In this document: positions 25,825-34,823 of the stretch, piece after piece | Position numbering within the stretch: the first letter of the stretch is position 1 | How the letters are laid out: each line of letters starts with the position of its first letter | NCBI RefSeq assembly: GCF_000282315.2 | Contig: NZ_AKJN02000006.1 | Span: forward strand, 1,364,001-1,428,000 | Length of the DNA: 64,000 nucleotides | Source of the DNA: Pseudomonas sp. GM41(2012) | Lineage (GTDB): Bacteria > Pseudomonadota > Gammaproteobacteria > Pseudomonadales > Pseudomonadaceae | Direction: 5' to 3' | Translations under genes and position numbers: made by a program | The notes under the pieces: generated by a model | Seen by the model: only the letters and a program-made list of their open reading frames with translations | What the model was told of the DNA's origin: nothing | The model's database searches: none

Positions 25825-26721
25825 TCAATCGTCGCTGCCACCCCGGGCGAAATAGCCCGTCAACGACCGGCAAATGGACTCGGCCAGATCTTCCTGAGTG
25901 GCAATGCCATAGGGTTGATTGCGATCGAACTGCGCTGACCAGCGAATGCGGCCCTGAGCGACATCAATCAGGCGCACCGAGGCCCGGACACGAGCCGGCT
26001 CCACCCGCACGCTGCCTTCCAGCGAATAGCTGCCCCGCCCCGTCCGCCCCTGGGCCAGTGTTTTCACACTGCTTCGCGGCACCTTCATCAGCACATGACT
26101 GGCGCGGGTTTGCGTCTGTTCAAACGACTCGAACAGCCTGCAACTCAACTCTTCGCACAAGCCCCGGGTAAAGTCGTCGCCGTCGTGGGTGATGCAGGTA
26201 AACGGCTGGAGTTGCAGGACAGGATGGCGAATCGCGATGCCTTTGAGTCTGAGTCGCTGGTACGCCAGCCGATAACAACCGGCCGGAATGCTCAGACGCA
26301 CCGGATCCTGCTGGCCAAACGTGGCGTAATGACTGGCGAGCTTGCGCCGCAATCGGCCTACCTGAACCCGCACCACGGGATCATCGCCGGTGCAGTAGAC
26401 CGCCGGATCACGGCGAAACACCGCGATGCCGATGGCGTGCTCGGTCAGGGGGATGTCCGAGAACTGGAGGTCGTGCTCGACCAGAAAGCGCAGCAGGCTG
26501 CCCATCCGCCGTGACTTGGCGAACAACGGGCTAGCCAGTAACAGCGCGAGCACCCGCTCCACCTCTTCACGAGCGAGAGGCTCGGGAACGATGTCTGCAC
26601 TTGCATTGCCAATGGGCTTGATCACCACAGCCTGCCTCCTTGCAGGTAACCGCTTGTCGCCCGCCACCTTGAGGGCATGAACGACTCGAGCGCTGCCAGA
26701 ACGTAGCGTAGCAGTTGCCAT
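25825..26721 (-). CDS. Winged-helix regulator with TolB-like C-terminal domain
   Basis: The protein has about 298 residues from the ATG at 26721 (MATATLRSGS); no clear ribosome site is seen, so the start is uncertain. Residues about 45-150 contain SRRMGSLLRFLVEHDL and DPVVRVQVGRLRRKLASHY, ending GCYRLAY, which is the winged-helix type domain found at the start of many adenylate-cyclase-like or tetratricopeptide regulators. The C-terminal half (SYSLEGSVRVEPARVRASVRLID, then GRIRWSAQFDR) resembles the TolB N-terminal/FlgO fold. No cyclase catalytic domain is present. It may be a DNA-binding regulator; it is divergent from the GntR gene. Confidence 0.7.
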   Translation of the reverse strand: MATATLRSGSARVVHALKVAGDKRLPARRQAVVIKPIGNASADIVPEPLAREEVERVLALLLASPLFAKSRRMGSLLRFLVEHDLQFSDIPLTEHAIGIAVFRRDPAVYCTGDDPVVRVQVGRLRRKLASHYATFGQQDPVRLSIPAGCYRLAYQRLRLKGIAIRHPVLQLQPFTCITHDGDDFTRGLCEELSCRLFESFEQTQTRASHVLMKVPRSSVKTLAQGRTGRGSYSLEGSVRVEPARVRASVRLIDVAQGRIRWSAQFDRNQPYGIATQEDLAESICRSLTGYFARGGSDD

Positions 26722-26787
26722 CGGATCGGGAAGATATTGCAGTGGCGGGAGGCCCCGGCCATCGCCGAAGGAACACCCAGTGCAAAT

Positions 26788-26797
26788 TCGTATACCA
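26788..26797. promoter_or_regulatory. Candidate GntR/FCD operator
   Basis: TCGTATACCA lies between the winged-helix gene and the GntR gene, 32 bases before the latter's GTG. It is an imperfect copy (nine of ten) of the TCGTATACGA palindrome found before the transporter and deaminase genes of the hydroxyproline cluster, and may serve autoregulation. Confidence 0.55.
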
Positions 26798-26828
26798 TAT
26801 CTGCAATTCAATCCGAACGATCACGACC

Positions 26829-27500
26829 GTGGCCCTGACAAAACTCAACGCTCCCGACCTTGGCAATTCGCCTTCGACGTCGGAAATCATCACCCGTCAT
26901 CTGCGTGACGCCATCGTCGCCGGGCATTTCGCCGAGGACGAACCGATTCGCCAGGACGATATCGCCCGTCAGTTCAACGTCAGCAAGATTCCGGTGCGCG
27001 AAGCCCTCAAGCGCCTGGAGGCCGAAGGCCTGGTGATGTTTCAGCGTAATCGCGGGGCGATGGTCACCCGGGTTTCCGATGCAGAACTGGCGCAGATGTT
27101 CGAAGTGCGCATGCTGCTCGAAGACAAGGTGTTGCGCCTGGCCATTCCGAACATGACCGAAGACACCTTCGCCCGTGCCGAACGCATCTGCCAGGAGTTC
27201 ATCGGCGAAGATGACGTCGGTCGCTGGGCCGAGCTCAACTGGGAACTGCACGCTTGTCTTTACGAACCGGCGCAACGACCGTTTCTGGTCGGCCTGATCC
27301 GCTCGATCAACGACAAGCTGGAGCGCTACCTGCGCATGCAGATGAGCCTGTCGGCCGGCAAGGAACGCGCCGATCACGAACACCGGGAAATCCTTGCAGC
27401 CTGTCGCGCCGGTGACGTGGACCTTGCGGTGAAGTTGCTCGACGAGCACATTGCCGGGGTCTGCAAGACCCTGTTCGAACATCTGCCTCACCACCACTGA
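26829..27500 (+). CDS. GntR-family (FCD) regulator of the hydroxyproline cluster
   Basis: The product has 223 residues: an N-terminal winged helix (SEIITRHLRDAIVAG ... RQDDIARQFNVSKIPVREAL) and an all-helical FCD ligand domain (EVRMLLEDKVLRLA ... HEHREILAAC). The start appears to be GTG at 26829 (VALTKLNAP read with Met), since no ATG fits before the conserved domain; the ribosome site is weak. It stands immediately upstream of the 4-hydroxyproline epimerase gene. FCD regulators bind NyGTM(N0-1)KACyN, which TCGTATACGA satisfies, so control of the cluster through those sites is likely but inferred. Confidence 0.9.
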   Translation: MALTKLNAPDLGNSPSTSEIITRHLRDAIVAGHFAEDEPIRQDDIARQFNVSKIPVREALKRLEAEGLVMFQRNRGAMVTRVSDAELAQMFEVRMLLEDKVLRLAIPNMTEDTFARAERICQEFIGEDDVGRWAELNWELHACLYEPAQRPFLVGLIRSINDKLERYLRMQMSLSAGKERADHEHREILAACRAGDVDLAVKLLDEHIAGVCKTLFEHLPHHH

Positions 27501-27614
27501 CCCCTCGCCGCACTGTGCCGATTTCGTCATCGGCACTGGATAAAACCATCAAGCCGACACCCCTCTCTACAGGCCACTCTTTCGTTCACTCATCTGAACG
27601 GACGTGGCCATCCC

Positions 27615-28547
27615 ATGAAACGCATCACCGTGATCGACTCCCACACCGGCGGCGAACCGACCCGACTGGTGACCGCCGGCTTTCCTGACCTGGGCAACGG
27701 CAGCATGGCCGAGCGTCGACAGCGGCTGGCCGAACAGCATGATCAATGGCGCGCCGCTTGCGTGCTGGAACCACGGGGCAGTGACGTCCTGGTCGGCGCC
27801 CTGCTCTGTGAGCCGGTGGACCCGAGCGCCTGTGCCGGCGTGATTTTCTTCAACAACAGCGGTTACCTCGGCATGTGCGGCCACGGCACCATCGGCCTGG
27901 TGGCTTCGTTGGCGCATCTGGGCAAGATCGGCCCTGGGGTGCACAGCATCGAAACCCCGGTGGGCACGGTGCAGGCAACGCTGCACGAAGACCATTCGGT
28001 CAGCGTGCGCAACGTGCCGGCTTACCGTTATCGCAAAGCGCTGTCGCTGCAGGTACCGGGTATCGGTCAAGTGACCGGCGATGTTGCCTGGGGCGGGAAC
28101 TGGTTTTTCCTGATTGCCGAGCATGGCCTGCGCGTTGCGGGCGATAACCTCGATGCGCTGACCGCCTACACCTTCGCCGTCCAGCAAGCACTGGAAGCCC
28201 AGGGTATTCGCGGCGAAGACGGCGGCTTGATCGACCATGTCGAGCTGTTCGCCGATGACGTGCAGGCCGACAGCCGCAATTTCGTCCTCTGCCCCGGCAA
28301 GGCCTACGACCGCTCGCCTTGTGGCACCGGTACCAGCGCCAAACTGGCGTGCCTGGCGGCCGACGACAAATTGCAGCCGGGACAGATCTGGCGTCAGGCC
28401 AGTGTCATCGGCAGCGAATTCGAGGGTTCCTACGAACTTCAGGGCGAGTGCATCGTGCCGACCATTCGCGGCCGCGCCTTTATCAGCGCCGAAGCCAGCC
28501 TGATCATCGAACAGGACGACCCGTTCGCCTGGGGCATTCGTTCGTGA
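27615..28547 (+). CDS. lhpA: 4-hydroxyproline 2-epimerase
   Basis: The enzyme, of the proline racemase family (310 residues), interconverts trans-4-hydroxy-L-proline and cis-4-hydroxy-D-proline, the first step of bacterial hydroxyproline catabolism. Both catalytic cysteines are in place: Cys88 in GMCGHGTIG and Cys236 in [12 protein letters not shown]. The N-terminus ([19 protein letters not shown]) is typical. It follows the GntR gene and overlaps the next gene (GTGA), whose product acts on the D-isomer. Confidence 0.95.
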   Translation: MKRITVIDSHTGGEPTRLVTAGFPDLGNGSMAERRQRLAEQHDQWRAACVLEPRGSDVLVGALLCEPVDPSACAGVIFFNNSGYLGMCGHGTIGLVASLAHLGKIGPGVHSIETPVGTVQATLHEDHSVSVRNVPAYRYRKALSLQVPGIGQVTGDVAWGGNWFFLIAEHGLRVAGDNLDALTAYTFAVQQALEAQGIRGEDGGLIDHVELFADDVQADSRNFVLCPGKAYDRSPCGTGTSAKLACLAADDKLQPGQIWRQASVIGSEFEGSYELQGECIVPTIRGRAFISAEASLIIEQDDPFAWGIRS

Positions 28548-29659
28548 ACGACGGCCTGGTGGCCGATGTGATCGTGATCGGCGCCGGCATCATCGGCGCC
28601 GCTTGTGCCCAGGCGCTGGCGGGGCGCGGTTTGCACGTGCTGGTGCTGGACGCCGGCCTGCCCGGCGCCACGGCGGCGGGCATGGGCCACTTGCTGGTCC
28701 TCGACGACAACCCGGCCGAACTGGCCCTCAGTCAATATTCCCTGCATCGCTGGCGCGAACTGGCTCCGGTCCTGCCCGACGGCTGCGCCTACCGTTGCAA
28801 TGGCACCCTCTGGCTGGCCGCCAATGCCGAAGAAATGGCCGTCGCCCACAGCAAATACCTGAACTTGCAGGCCCAAGGCGTGGCCTGCGAATTGATCTCC
28901 AGCAGTGCCTTGCACCAGCGCGAACCGGAACTGCGCGAGGGCCTGGAAGGCGGATTGCTGATCAATGGCGACGGCATTCTTTATGCGCCGGCGACCGCCA
29001 ACTGGATGCTCGACACACCGAACATCAGCCAACGCCGGGCGCGGGTCAGCGAAGTCGACGGCAACCGCGTGCGACTCGACGACGGCCACTGGCTAAGCGC
29101 CGAAGCGGTGATTCTGGCCAACGGCGTCCAGGCCAACGAGCTTTGCCCGGAGTTGCCGATCGAGCCGAAGAAAGGTCACTTGCTGATCACCGACCGCTAT
29201 CCCGGCAAGGTCACCCACACCCTGGTGGAACTTGGTTACGTCACCAGCGCCCACAACGCCAGCGGTCCCTCGACGGCGTGCAATATCCAGCCTCGGCCGA
29301 CCGGGCAACTGTTCATCGGCGCTTCGCGACAATTCGGTACCACCAACCCGCAGGTCGAGGGCTGGATGCTGGCGAAAATGCTCCGGCGTGCCACCGACTA
29401 CATGCCGGGGCTGGCTCAGCTTAACGGCATCCGTGCCTGGACCGGTTTTCGCGCCGCCAGCCCCGACGGCTTGCCGCTGGTGGGTCAGCACCCACAACGC
29501 AAAGGCTTATGGCTGGCGGTCGGTCATGAGGGCCTCGGCGTGACGACCGCCCCCGGCACCGCCGACCTGCTGGTCGCGCAGCTGTTCGACGAAACGCCGC
29601 CACTGGCCGCGCAACCGTATCTGCCGCAACGTTTTCTCGGAGAGCCCGTTTATGCCTGA
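28544..29659 (+). CDS. D-hydroxyproline dehydrogenase, FAD amino-acid oxidase-like subunit
   Basis: The product (371 residues) has the GxGxxG FAD motif [14 protein letters not shown] at its N-terminus and the D-amino acid oxidase fold, ending with [20 protein letters not shown]. It starts at the GTG at 28544, which overlaps the epimerase stop, an arrangement implying translational coupling. Together with the next two genes it should form the membrane-linked or electron-transferring heteromeric dehydrogenase that oxidises cis-4-hydroxy-D-proline to pyrroline-4-hydroxy-2-carboxylate. Confidence 0.9.
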   Translation: MNDGLVADVIVIGAGIIGAACAQALAGRGLHVLVLDAGLPGATAAGMGHLLVLDDNPAELALSQYSLHRWRELAPVLPDGCAYRCNGTLWLAANAEEMAVAHSKYLNLQAQGVACELISSSALHQREPELREGLEGGLLINGDGILYAPATANWMLDTPNISQRRARVSEVDGNRVRLDDGHWLSAEAVILANGVQANELCPELPIEPKKGHLLITDRYPGKVTHTLVELGYVTSAHNASGPSTACNIQPRPTGQLFIGASRQFGTTNPQVEGWMLAKMLRRATDYMPGLAQLNGIRAWTGFRAASPDGLPLVGQHPQRKGLWLAVGHEGLGVTTAPGTADLLVAQLFDETPPLAAQPYLPQRFLGEPVYA

Positions 29660-29888
29660 ATTGATGCTGGACGGGCGTGCCCTGCGGGTTGCCGAGGGCA
29701 CCAGCGTCGCTGCTGCACTGGCCCTGAGCGGCGACGGCTGCACGCGCACCTCGGTCAGTGGCCAACGTCGCGCACCGTTGTGCGGCATGGGCATTTGCCA
29801 GGAATGCCGGGTGACCATCGACGGTCGGCGACGACTGGCCTGCCAGACGCTGTGCCGTGACGGCATGCACGTGGAGACTCAAGCATGA
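29652..29888 (+). CDS. D-hydroxyproline dehydrogenase, [2Fe-2S] small subunit
   Basis: This 78-residue protein carries a [2Fe-2S] plant-type ferredoxin-like fold: cysteines in PLCGMGICQECRV and a fourth in RLACQTLC. It overlaps both neighbours by a few bases (eight with the oxidase-like gene and four with the next gene). It provides the electron relay between the two flavin subunits. Short Fer2 subunits like this are diagnostic for the heterotrimeric form of the dehydrogenase. Confidence 0.92.
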   Translation: MPELMLDGRALRVAEGTSVAAALALSGDGCTRTSVSGQRRAPLCGMGICQECRVTIDGRRRLACQTLCRDGMHVETQA

Positions 29889-31141
29889 GCGAATACGCCG
29901 ACCTGCTGATCATCGGTGCCGGTCCCGCCGGCATGGCCGCTGCGCTCGCCGCAGCGCCAAGCGGTGCGCGCATCGTCCTGCTTGATGACAACCCGTTGCC
30001 GGGCGGGCAAATCTGGCGCGACGGACCTCAAGCCAAGTTGCCGAACCCGGCGCGTCAGATGCGCGAGCGATTGGAAGCGTGCAGCAACATCCGCCGTCAT
30101 TCGGGCACTCGAGTGATCGCCTGCGCCGCGCCGAAACAACTGCTGGTTGAAGACCCCGATCGAGGCTGGGTGATCGGTTACGACAAACTGATTCTGTGCA
30201 CCGGTGCTCGCGAATTACTGCTGCCCTTCCCCGGCTGGACGCTGCCCGGCGTGACGGGTGCGGGTGGCCTCCAGGCATTGATCAAGGGAGGGCTGCCGGT
30301 GCAGGGCGAACGCATTGTGATTGCCGGCAGCGGGCCGTTATTGCTGGCCAGCGCTGGCACCGCAAAACACAACGGCGCCCGGGTGTTGCGCATCGCCGAG
30401 CAGGCCTGCGCGGCCGCCGTTGCCGGTTTCGCTGTGCAACTCCCACGCTGGCCGAACAAGCTGATGCAGTCGGTCACGTTGTTCGACCGCCATTACCGTA
30501 CCGGAACCTATGTGCTGGCCGCCTTGGGCAATGAGCGGCTGGAAGGTGTGCGCCTGCAACAGCAAGGGAAAATCGTCGAGCTGGAATGTGATCGCCTCGC
30601 CTGTGGCTTCGGTCTGATCCCTAATACCCAACTCGGCCAGGCCCTCGGCTGCGAACTTGAAGATCAGGCGATTGCCGTCGATACCTGGCAGACCACTCGC
30701 CGCGCCGATCACTACGCGGCAGGTGAATGCACCGGTTTCGGTGGCAGTGAACTGGCGTTGGTCGAAGGCGCCATCGCCGGCCACGCCGCCGTCGGTGACG
30801 TTGATTCGGCCCGGGCATTGTGGCCGCGTCGTGCACGTTGGCAGGGTTTCGCCAACGCCCTCAACAAGGCATTCACCCTCGACCCGCAACTTAAGTCGCT
30901 GGCGCAACCCGACACCCTGGTGTGCCGTTGCGAAGACGTGCCTTACGGTTTGCTGGCCGGGCACACTGACTGGCGCGAGGCCAAACTGGCCAGCCGCTGC
31001 GGCATGGGCGCCTGCCAGGGTCGGGTGTGTGGCGGCGCGTTGCAGCACCTGTTCGGCTGGCAACCTGCGGCGCCACGCCCGCCCTTCAGTCCGGCGCGGA
31101 TCGAGACCTTGCTGTGCCTGGACGATACCCCGCCGGCCTGA
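29885..31141 (+). CDS. D-hydroxyproline dehydrogenase, FAD/BFD subunit
   Basis: The product (418 residues) has an N-terminal dinucleotide motif (LLIIGAGPAGMAAALAA), a second one around GERIVIAGSGPLLLASA, and a C-terminal bacterioferredoxin-associated-ferredoxin-like [2Fe-2S] domain with CRCEDV and CGMGACQGRVC. It is the large subunit of the heteromeric dehydrogenase, related to the A subunit of opine or cyanide-forming oxidases. The ATGA overlap with the small subunit gene shows one transcript. Confidence 0.92.
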   Translation: MSEYADLLIIGAGPAGMAAALAAAPSGARIVLLDDNPLPGGQIWRDGPQAKLPNPARQMRERLEACSNIRRHSGTRVIACAAPKQLLVEDPDRGWVIGYDKLILCTGARELLLPFPGWTLPGVTGAGGLQALIKGGLPVQGERIVIAGSGPLLLASAGTAKHNGARVLRIAEQACAAAVAGFAVQLPRWPNKLMQSVTLFDRHYRTGTYVLAALGNERLEGVRLQQQGKIVELECDRLACGFGLIPNTQLGQALGCELEDQAIAVDTWQTTRRADHYAAGECTGFGGSELALVEGAIAGHAAVGDVDSARALWPRRARWQGFANALNKAFTLDPQLKSLAQPDTLVCRCEDVPYGLLAGHTDWREAKLASRCGMGACQGRVCGGALQHLFGWQPAAPRPPFSPARIETLLCLDDTPPA

Positions 31142-31215
31142 ATGCCGGCCCGGGGCTTTCGGGTCCGTCGCCGAGTCTTTATGATCCCGGGCATTGCCTC
31201 CAGACGCCCAGCGCC

Positions 31216-31965
31216 ATGTATGCCTCGCTCACTACCTTCAAACCCTGCGACCTGCCCACTCTGCTGAGCAGTCTGCAGCCGATCGCGGCGCTGCTCGACA
31301 CCCTGTCGGACGTGGTGTTTTTCATCAAGGACAGCGAGGCCCGCTACGCCTTCGTCAACCAGACCCTGGCCCGACGCTGCGGCTTCAAACACAGTGACGA
31401 ACTGCTCGGGCGCACCGCCGACATGGTCTTTCCCGAGCGCTTCGGCCCGCTGTACACCGAGCAGGATCGGCGGGTGCTGTCCACCGGCCGCGAACTGGCC
31501 GACCAACTCGAACTGCACCTGTATTACGGTAACCAGCCGGTCTGGTGCCTGACCCACAAACTCGCGCTGCGTGACCTGCAAGGTCAGATCGTCGGTCTGG
31601 CCGGCATCTCCCGCGACCTGCAAACGCCACAGTCCAGTCATCCGGCGTTTCAGAAACTTGCGGCGGTGGACGCGCATATCCGCAGCCATTTCGCCCGCCC
31701 TATCAGCCTCGCCGAACTGACCGCGATCGCCGGGTTTTCCGTGGCGCAACTGGAGCGCCACTGCAAACGAGTGTTCCAGCTCACTCCACGGCAAATGATC
31801 CACAAGGCGCGCCTGGAAGAAGGCTCCCGGCTGTTGCTGCACACCGACCTGCCCATCACCGAGATCGCCCTGCGCTGCGGTTACACCGACCACAGCGCGT
31901 TCAGCCGGCAGTTCCGCGCCTTGACCAGTCTGGCGCCAAGTCAGTATCGCGAAAGCCGTCGCTGA
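31216..31965 (+). CDS. PAS-AraC family transcriptional regulator
   Basis: The 249-residue protein has an N-terminal PAS domain (residues about 25-135, DTLSDVVFFIKDSEARYAFVN) and a C-terminal AraC-type double helix-turn-helix (LAELTAIAGFSVAQLERHCK and ITEIALRCGYTDHSAFSRQF). No strong ribosome site precedes the ATG at 31216. It lies between the dehydrogenase and the transporter genes and is the probable activator of hydroxyproline catabolism, alongside the GntR regulator. A PAS-bound ligand rather than the usual AraC sugar pocket is suggested. Confidence 0.88.
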   Translation: MYASLTTFKPCDLPTLLSSLQPIAALLDTLSDVVFFIKDSEARYAFVNQTLARRCGFKHSDELLGRTADMVFPERFGPLYTEQDRRVLSTGRELADQLELHLYYGNQPVWCLTHKLALRDLQGQIVGLAGISRDLQTPQSSHPAFQKLAAVDAHIRSHFARPISLAELTAIAGFSVAQLERHCKRVFQLTPRQMIHKARLEEGSRLLLHTDLPITEIALRCGYTDHSAFSRQFRALTSLAPSQYRESRR

Positions 31966-32156
31966 ACCCGGGCGAGTGTTCCTTTAAGGGGCGCACGGCG
32001 TTCCCACTGCTCCCTTCTGTAACACCGCTTGATACGGCCCCCCGAGGCGTTCTTCTCCTACGCCCTGCTCCCACAATCTTGTAAGACCTTTAGCTCAAGC
32101 CTTGGCGATTAATTCTCGCCTCAGTTCGGAAACAGGCACGCTCATTGCTAATCAAA
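31966..32156. other. Intergenic region before the transporter operator
   Basis: No gene is seen in this interval between the AraC-type gene and the operator at 32157. It should hold the promoter of the ABC transporter operon, but I cannot mark -35 and -10 boxes with confidence. Confidence 0.35.
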
Positions 32157-32185
32157 TATCGTATACGAAATTCACAATACGATAT
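32157..32185. promoter_or_regulatory. GntR-type operator with nested inverted repeat
   Basis: TCGTATACGA at 32159-32168 is a perfect palindrome. It is nested in a larger inverted repeat: ATATCGTAT at 32157-32165 mirrored by ATACGATAT at 32177-32185. The site is about 30-60 bases upstream of the binding-protein ATG, so a repressor bound here would cover the promoter or leader. Confidence 0.7.
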
Positions 32186-32215
32186 CCAACAGCACTTTCC
32201 GACAACGAGGCCTCT

Positions 32216-33034
32216 ATGAAAAACCCCGCATTTGCCGTAGCCCTCAGCGCTGTTCTCAGTACTTCCTTTATCGCCACCGCCCAGGCCGACAAGCTCGACG
32301 ACATCATTGGTTCGGGCAAGCTGCGCTGCGCCGTGACCCTGGACTTCCCGCCGATGGGTTTTCGCGATGAAGGTAACAACCCGGCCGGTTTCGACGTGGA
32401 CTACTGCCGCGACCTGGCGAAAATCCTCGGGGTCGACGCCGAAGTGGTTGAAACACCCTTCCCTGATCGAATCCCGGCGCTGGTCTCCGGGCGTGCAGAC
32501 GTGATCGTCGCCTCCACGTCTGACACCCTCGAACGGGCCAAGACCGTCGGCCTCACCGTGCCGTACTTCGCCTTCCAGATGGTGGTGCTGACCCGTGACA
32601 ACACCGGCATCAACAGCTTCGCCGATATCAAAGGCAAAGCCCTGGGCAACACCAGCGGCACCTATGAAGCCATCGCTCTGGAAAAAGACGTGAAGAATTG
32701 GGGCACCGGCACCTTCCGCGCCTATCAGTCGCAGAACGACACGCTGCTAGCGGTCGCCCAGGGTCACATCGACGCCACCGTGGTCACCAACACCGTGGCC
32801 GCCGCCACGATCAAGTCGGGCAAATACAAGAACCTGAAAATCGCCGGCAACGCGCCGTACACCATCGACTACGTGTCCCTGGGCGCCAAGCGTAACGAGT
32901 ATGGATTGCTCAACTACCTCAACCTGTTCGTCAATCAGCAGGTGCGCAGCGGTCGCTACAACGAGCTGTTCACCAAATGGGTCGGCACCGAGATTTCACC
33001 CACCGACCTGACCGTGCCCAAGGTCTATTACTGA
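32216..33034 (+). CDS. Amino-acid ABC transporter substrate-binding protein
   Basis: The product has 272 residues, with a signal peptide (FAVALSAVLSTSFIATAQA, cut after residue about 23) and a family 3 periplasmic binding domain (LRCAVTLDFPPMGFRDE ... GFDVDYCRDLAKILG). The ATG at 32216 with GAGG upstream is the family-consistent start. It precedes the aconitase X gene and the two permease and ATPase genes; together they should import hydroxyproline or a related imino acid. Confidence 0.93.
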   Translation: MKNPAFAVALSAVLSTSFIATAQADKLDDIIGSGKLRCAVTLDFPPMGFRDEGNNPAGFDVDYCRDLAKILGVDAEVVETPFPDRIPALVSGRADVIVASTSDTLERAKTVGLTVPYFAFQMVVLTRDNTGINSFADIKGKALGNTSGTYEAIALEKDVKNWGTGTFRAYQSQNDTLLAVAQGHIDATVVTNTVAAATIKSGKYKNLKIAGNAPYTIDYVSLGAKRNEYGLLNYLNLFVNQQVRSGRYNELFTKWVGTEISPTDLTVPKVYY

Positions 33035-33044
33035 GGTGTCCGGC

Positions 33045-34823
33045 ATGCCTAGGCCAACCTCTCTGACCGGTCGCAGCCTGGTCGCCGGCGCCGCCCAAGG
33101 CGCCCTGCTGCTTGCCGATGTCGGGCTGAGTTTCTGGGGCGGGGTCGATCCCTATAGTGGAGAGATCATCGACCGTCACCACCCGCTCAGCGGCGAACAT
33201 CTGGCCGGCCGGGTGCTGGCGATTCCCAGTGGTCGCGGCTCGTGCACCGGCAGCAGTGTGCTGATGGAACTGATCAGCAACGGTCATGCGCCCGCCGCAC
33301 TGGTGCTGGCCGAACCCGATGAGATCCTGACCCTGGGCGTGCTCGTGGCACAGACCATTTTCGAGCGCTCCCTGCCGGTGCTGTGCATCGGCAGGGAGGC
33401 CTTCGCCGCCTTGCGCGGCAAGGCCTTTGCTCGGGTCGAAGAGTCAACAGTGACTCTGTTCGAACACCTGCCGGGCGATGCCTGGCAGGCACTCGACAGT
33501 CCGTTGCAGACAGCAGAAAAAAGCACCGCCATCGAACTCACCGGACACGATCAGGCACTGCTCGACGGCGAGCATGGCAAAGCCGCCCAAGTGGCGATGC
33601 AGATCGTCCTGCGCATGGCTGAACTGCAAGGTGCCCGCCTTCTGGTGGATGTCACCCAGGCGCACATCGACGGCTGCATTTATACCGGACCTGCGAGCCT
33701 GCGCTTCGCCGAACAACTGGTGCAGTGGGGAGCCAAAGTGCGGGTACCGACCACCCTCAATTCGATTTCCGTCGACCAGCGCCGTTGGCGCGAGTTGGGC
33801 ATTGATCCGGCACTCGGCGTACCGGCCAGCGCCTTGGGCGATGCGTACATGGCGATGGGCGCACAGCTGAGTTTTACCTGCGCGCCCTACCTGCTCGACA
33901 GCGCGCCGAAGGCCGGCGAGCAAATCGTCTGGGCCGAATCCAACGCAGTGGTCTATGCCAACAGCGTGCTCGGCGCGCGCACCCTGAAATACCCGGACTA
34001 CCTGGATATCTGCATCGCCCTGACCGGCCGCGCGCCCCTGATCGGTTGCCATCTGGACGCGCAACGTAAAGCGAGACTGCAAATCGAATTGCCGATTTTA
34101 AGTGAGCTGGACGATGCCTTTTACCCCCTGCTCGGCTACCACATCGGGGCCCTGGCCGGCAGCCGGATTCCGCTGGTACTGGGACTGGAACAGAGCAAGC
34201 CGAGCCTGGACGATTTGAAAGCCTTCGGTGCCGCGTTCGCCACCACCTCCGCCGCGCCACTGTTCCACATCGCCGGTGTAACCCCGGAAGCACTCGACCC
34301 AACGCAGGTGCTGGAGGCGGATGCAGAAGTGCCGGTGGAAAAAATCCGCCTGAAGGATTTGCTGCTCAGCTGGCGCGAACTCAACAGTGCCCGCGACAAC
34401 CGGGTGGATGTGGTCTCGCTGGGCAATCCGCATTTTTCCCTCAGCGAATTCGCGCATCTGGCGCGGCTGTGCCGGGGTCGGCACAAACACCCCGAGGTGG
34501 TGCTTGCCATTACCTGCGGTCGTGCGGTGCTGGAGCAGGCCCGCGAGGCGGGACATATCGCGGTGATCGAAGCCTTCGGCGCGACGCTGGTCACCGACAC
34601 CTGCTGGTGCATGCTCGGCGAACCGGTGATCCCGCTGGCCGCCAAAACCTTGATGACCAACTCGGGCAAGTACGCCCATTACGCACCCGGCCTGGTGGGC
34701 CGCAAGGTGCACTTCGCCAACCTCGCCGAATGTGTCGACGCCGCCTGCAGCGCCACGGCCAGTGGTCGTTTGCCGGCCTGGCTGCAATCGGCCGCCTCAC
34801 TGGAGAGTCACGCGCATGTTTGA
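33045..34823 (+). CDS. Aconitase X, single-chain; probable cis-3-hydroxy-L-proline dehydratase
   Basis: The 592-residue chain joins the small swivel domain (residues about 1-145, SGRGSCTGSSVLMELISNG) to the large aconitase X domain (from about 170, EHGKAAQVAMQIVLRMAEL ... ITCGRAVLEQA). Proteins of this family dehydrate cis-3-hydroxy-L-proline to pyrroline-2-carboxylate. In many bacteria the domains are separate proteins. I took the ATG at 33045, with GAGG upstream, over a GTG three codons earlier. The gene lies between the transport genes and overlaps the next permease by eight bases, so 3-hydroxyproline is likely taken up by this system as well. Confidence 0.88.
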   Translation: MPRPTSLTGRSLVAGAAQGALLLADVGLSFWGGVDPYSGEIIDRHHPLSGEHLAGRVLAIPSGRGSCTGSSVLMELISNGHAPAALVLAEPDEILTLGVLVAQTIFERSLPVLCIGREAFAALRGKAFARVEESTVTLFEHLPGDAWQALDSPLQTAEKSTAIELTGHDQALLDGEHGKAAQVAMQIVLRMAELQGARLLVDVTQAHIDGCIYTGPASLRFAEQLVQWGAKVRVPTTLNSISVDQRRWRELGIDPALGVPASALGDAYMAMGAQLSFTCAPYLLDSAPKAGEQIVWAESNAVVYANSVLGARTLKYPDYLDICIALTGRAPLIGCHLDAQRKARLQIELPILSELDDAFYPLLGYHIGALAGSRIPLVLGLEQSKPSLDDLKAFGAAFATTSAAPLFHIAGVTPEALDPTQVLEADAEVPVEKIRLKDLLLSWRELNSARDNRVDVVSLGNPHFSLSEFAHLARLCRGRHKHPEVVLAITCGRAVLEQAREAGHIAVIEAFGATLVTDTCWCMLGEPVIPLAAKTLMTNSGKYAHYAPGLVGRKVHFANLAECVDAACSATASGRLPAWLQSAASLESHAHV

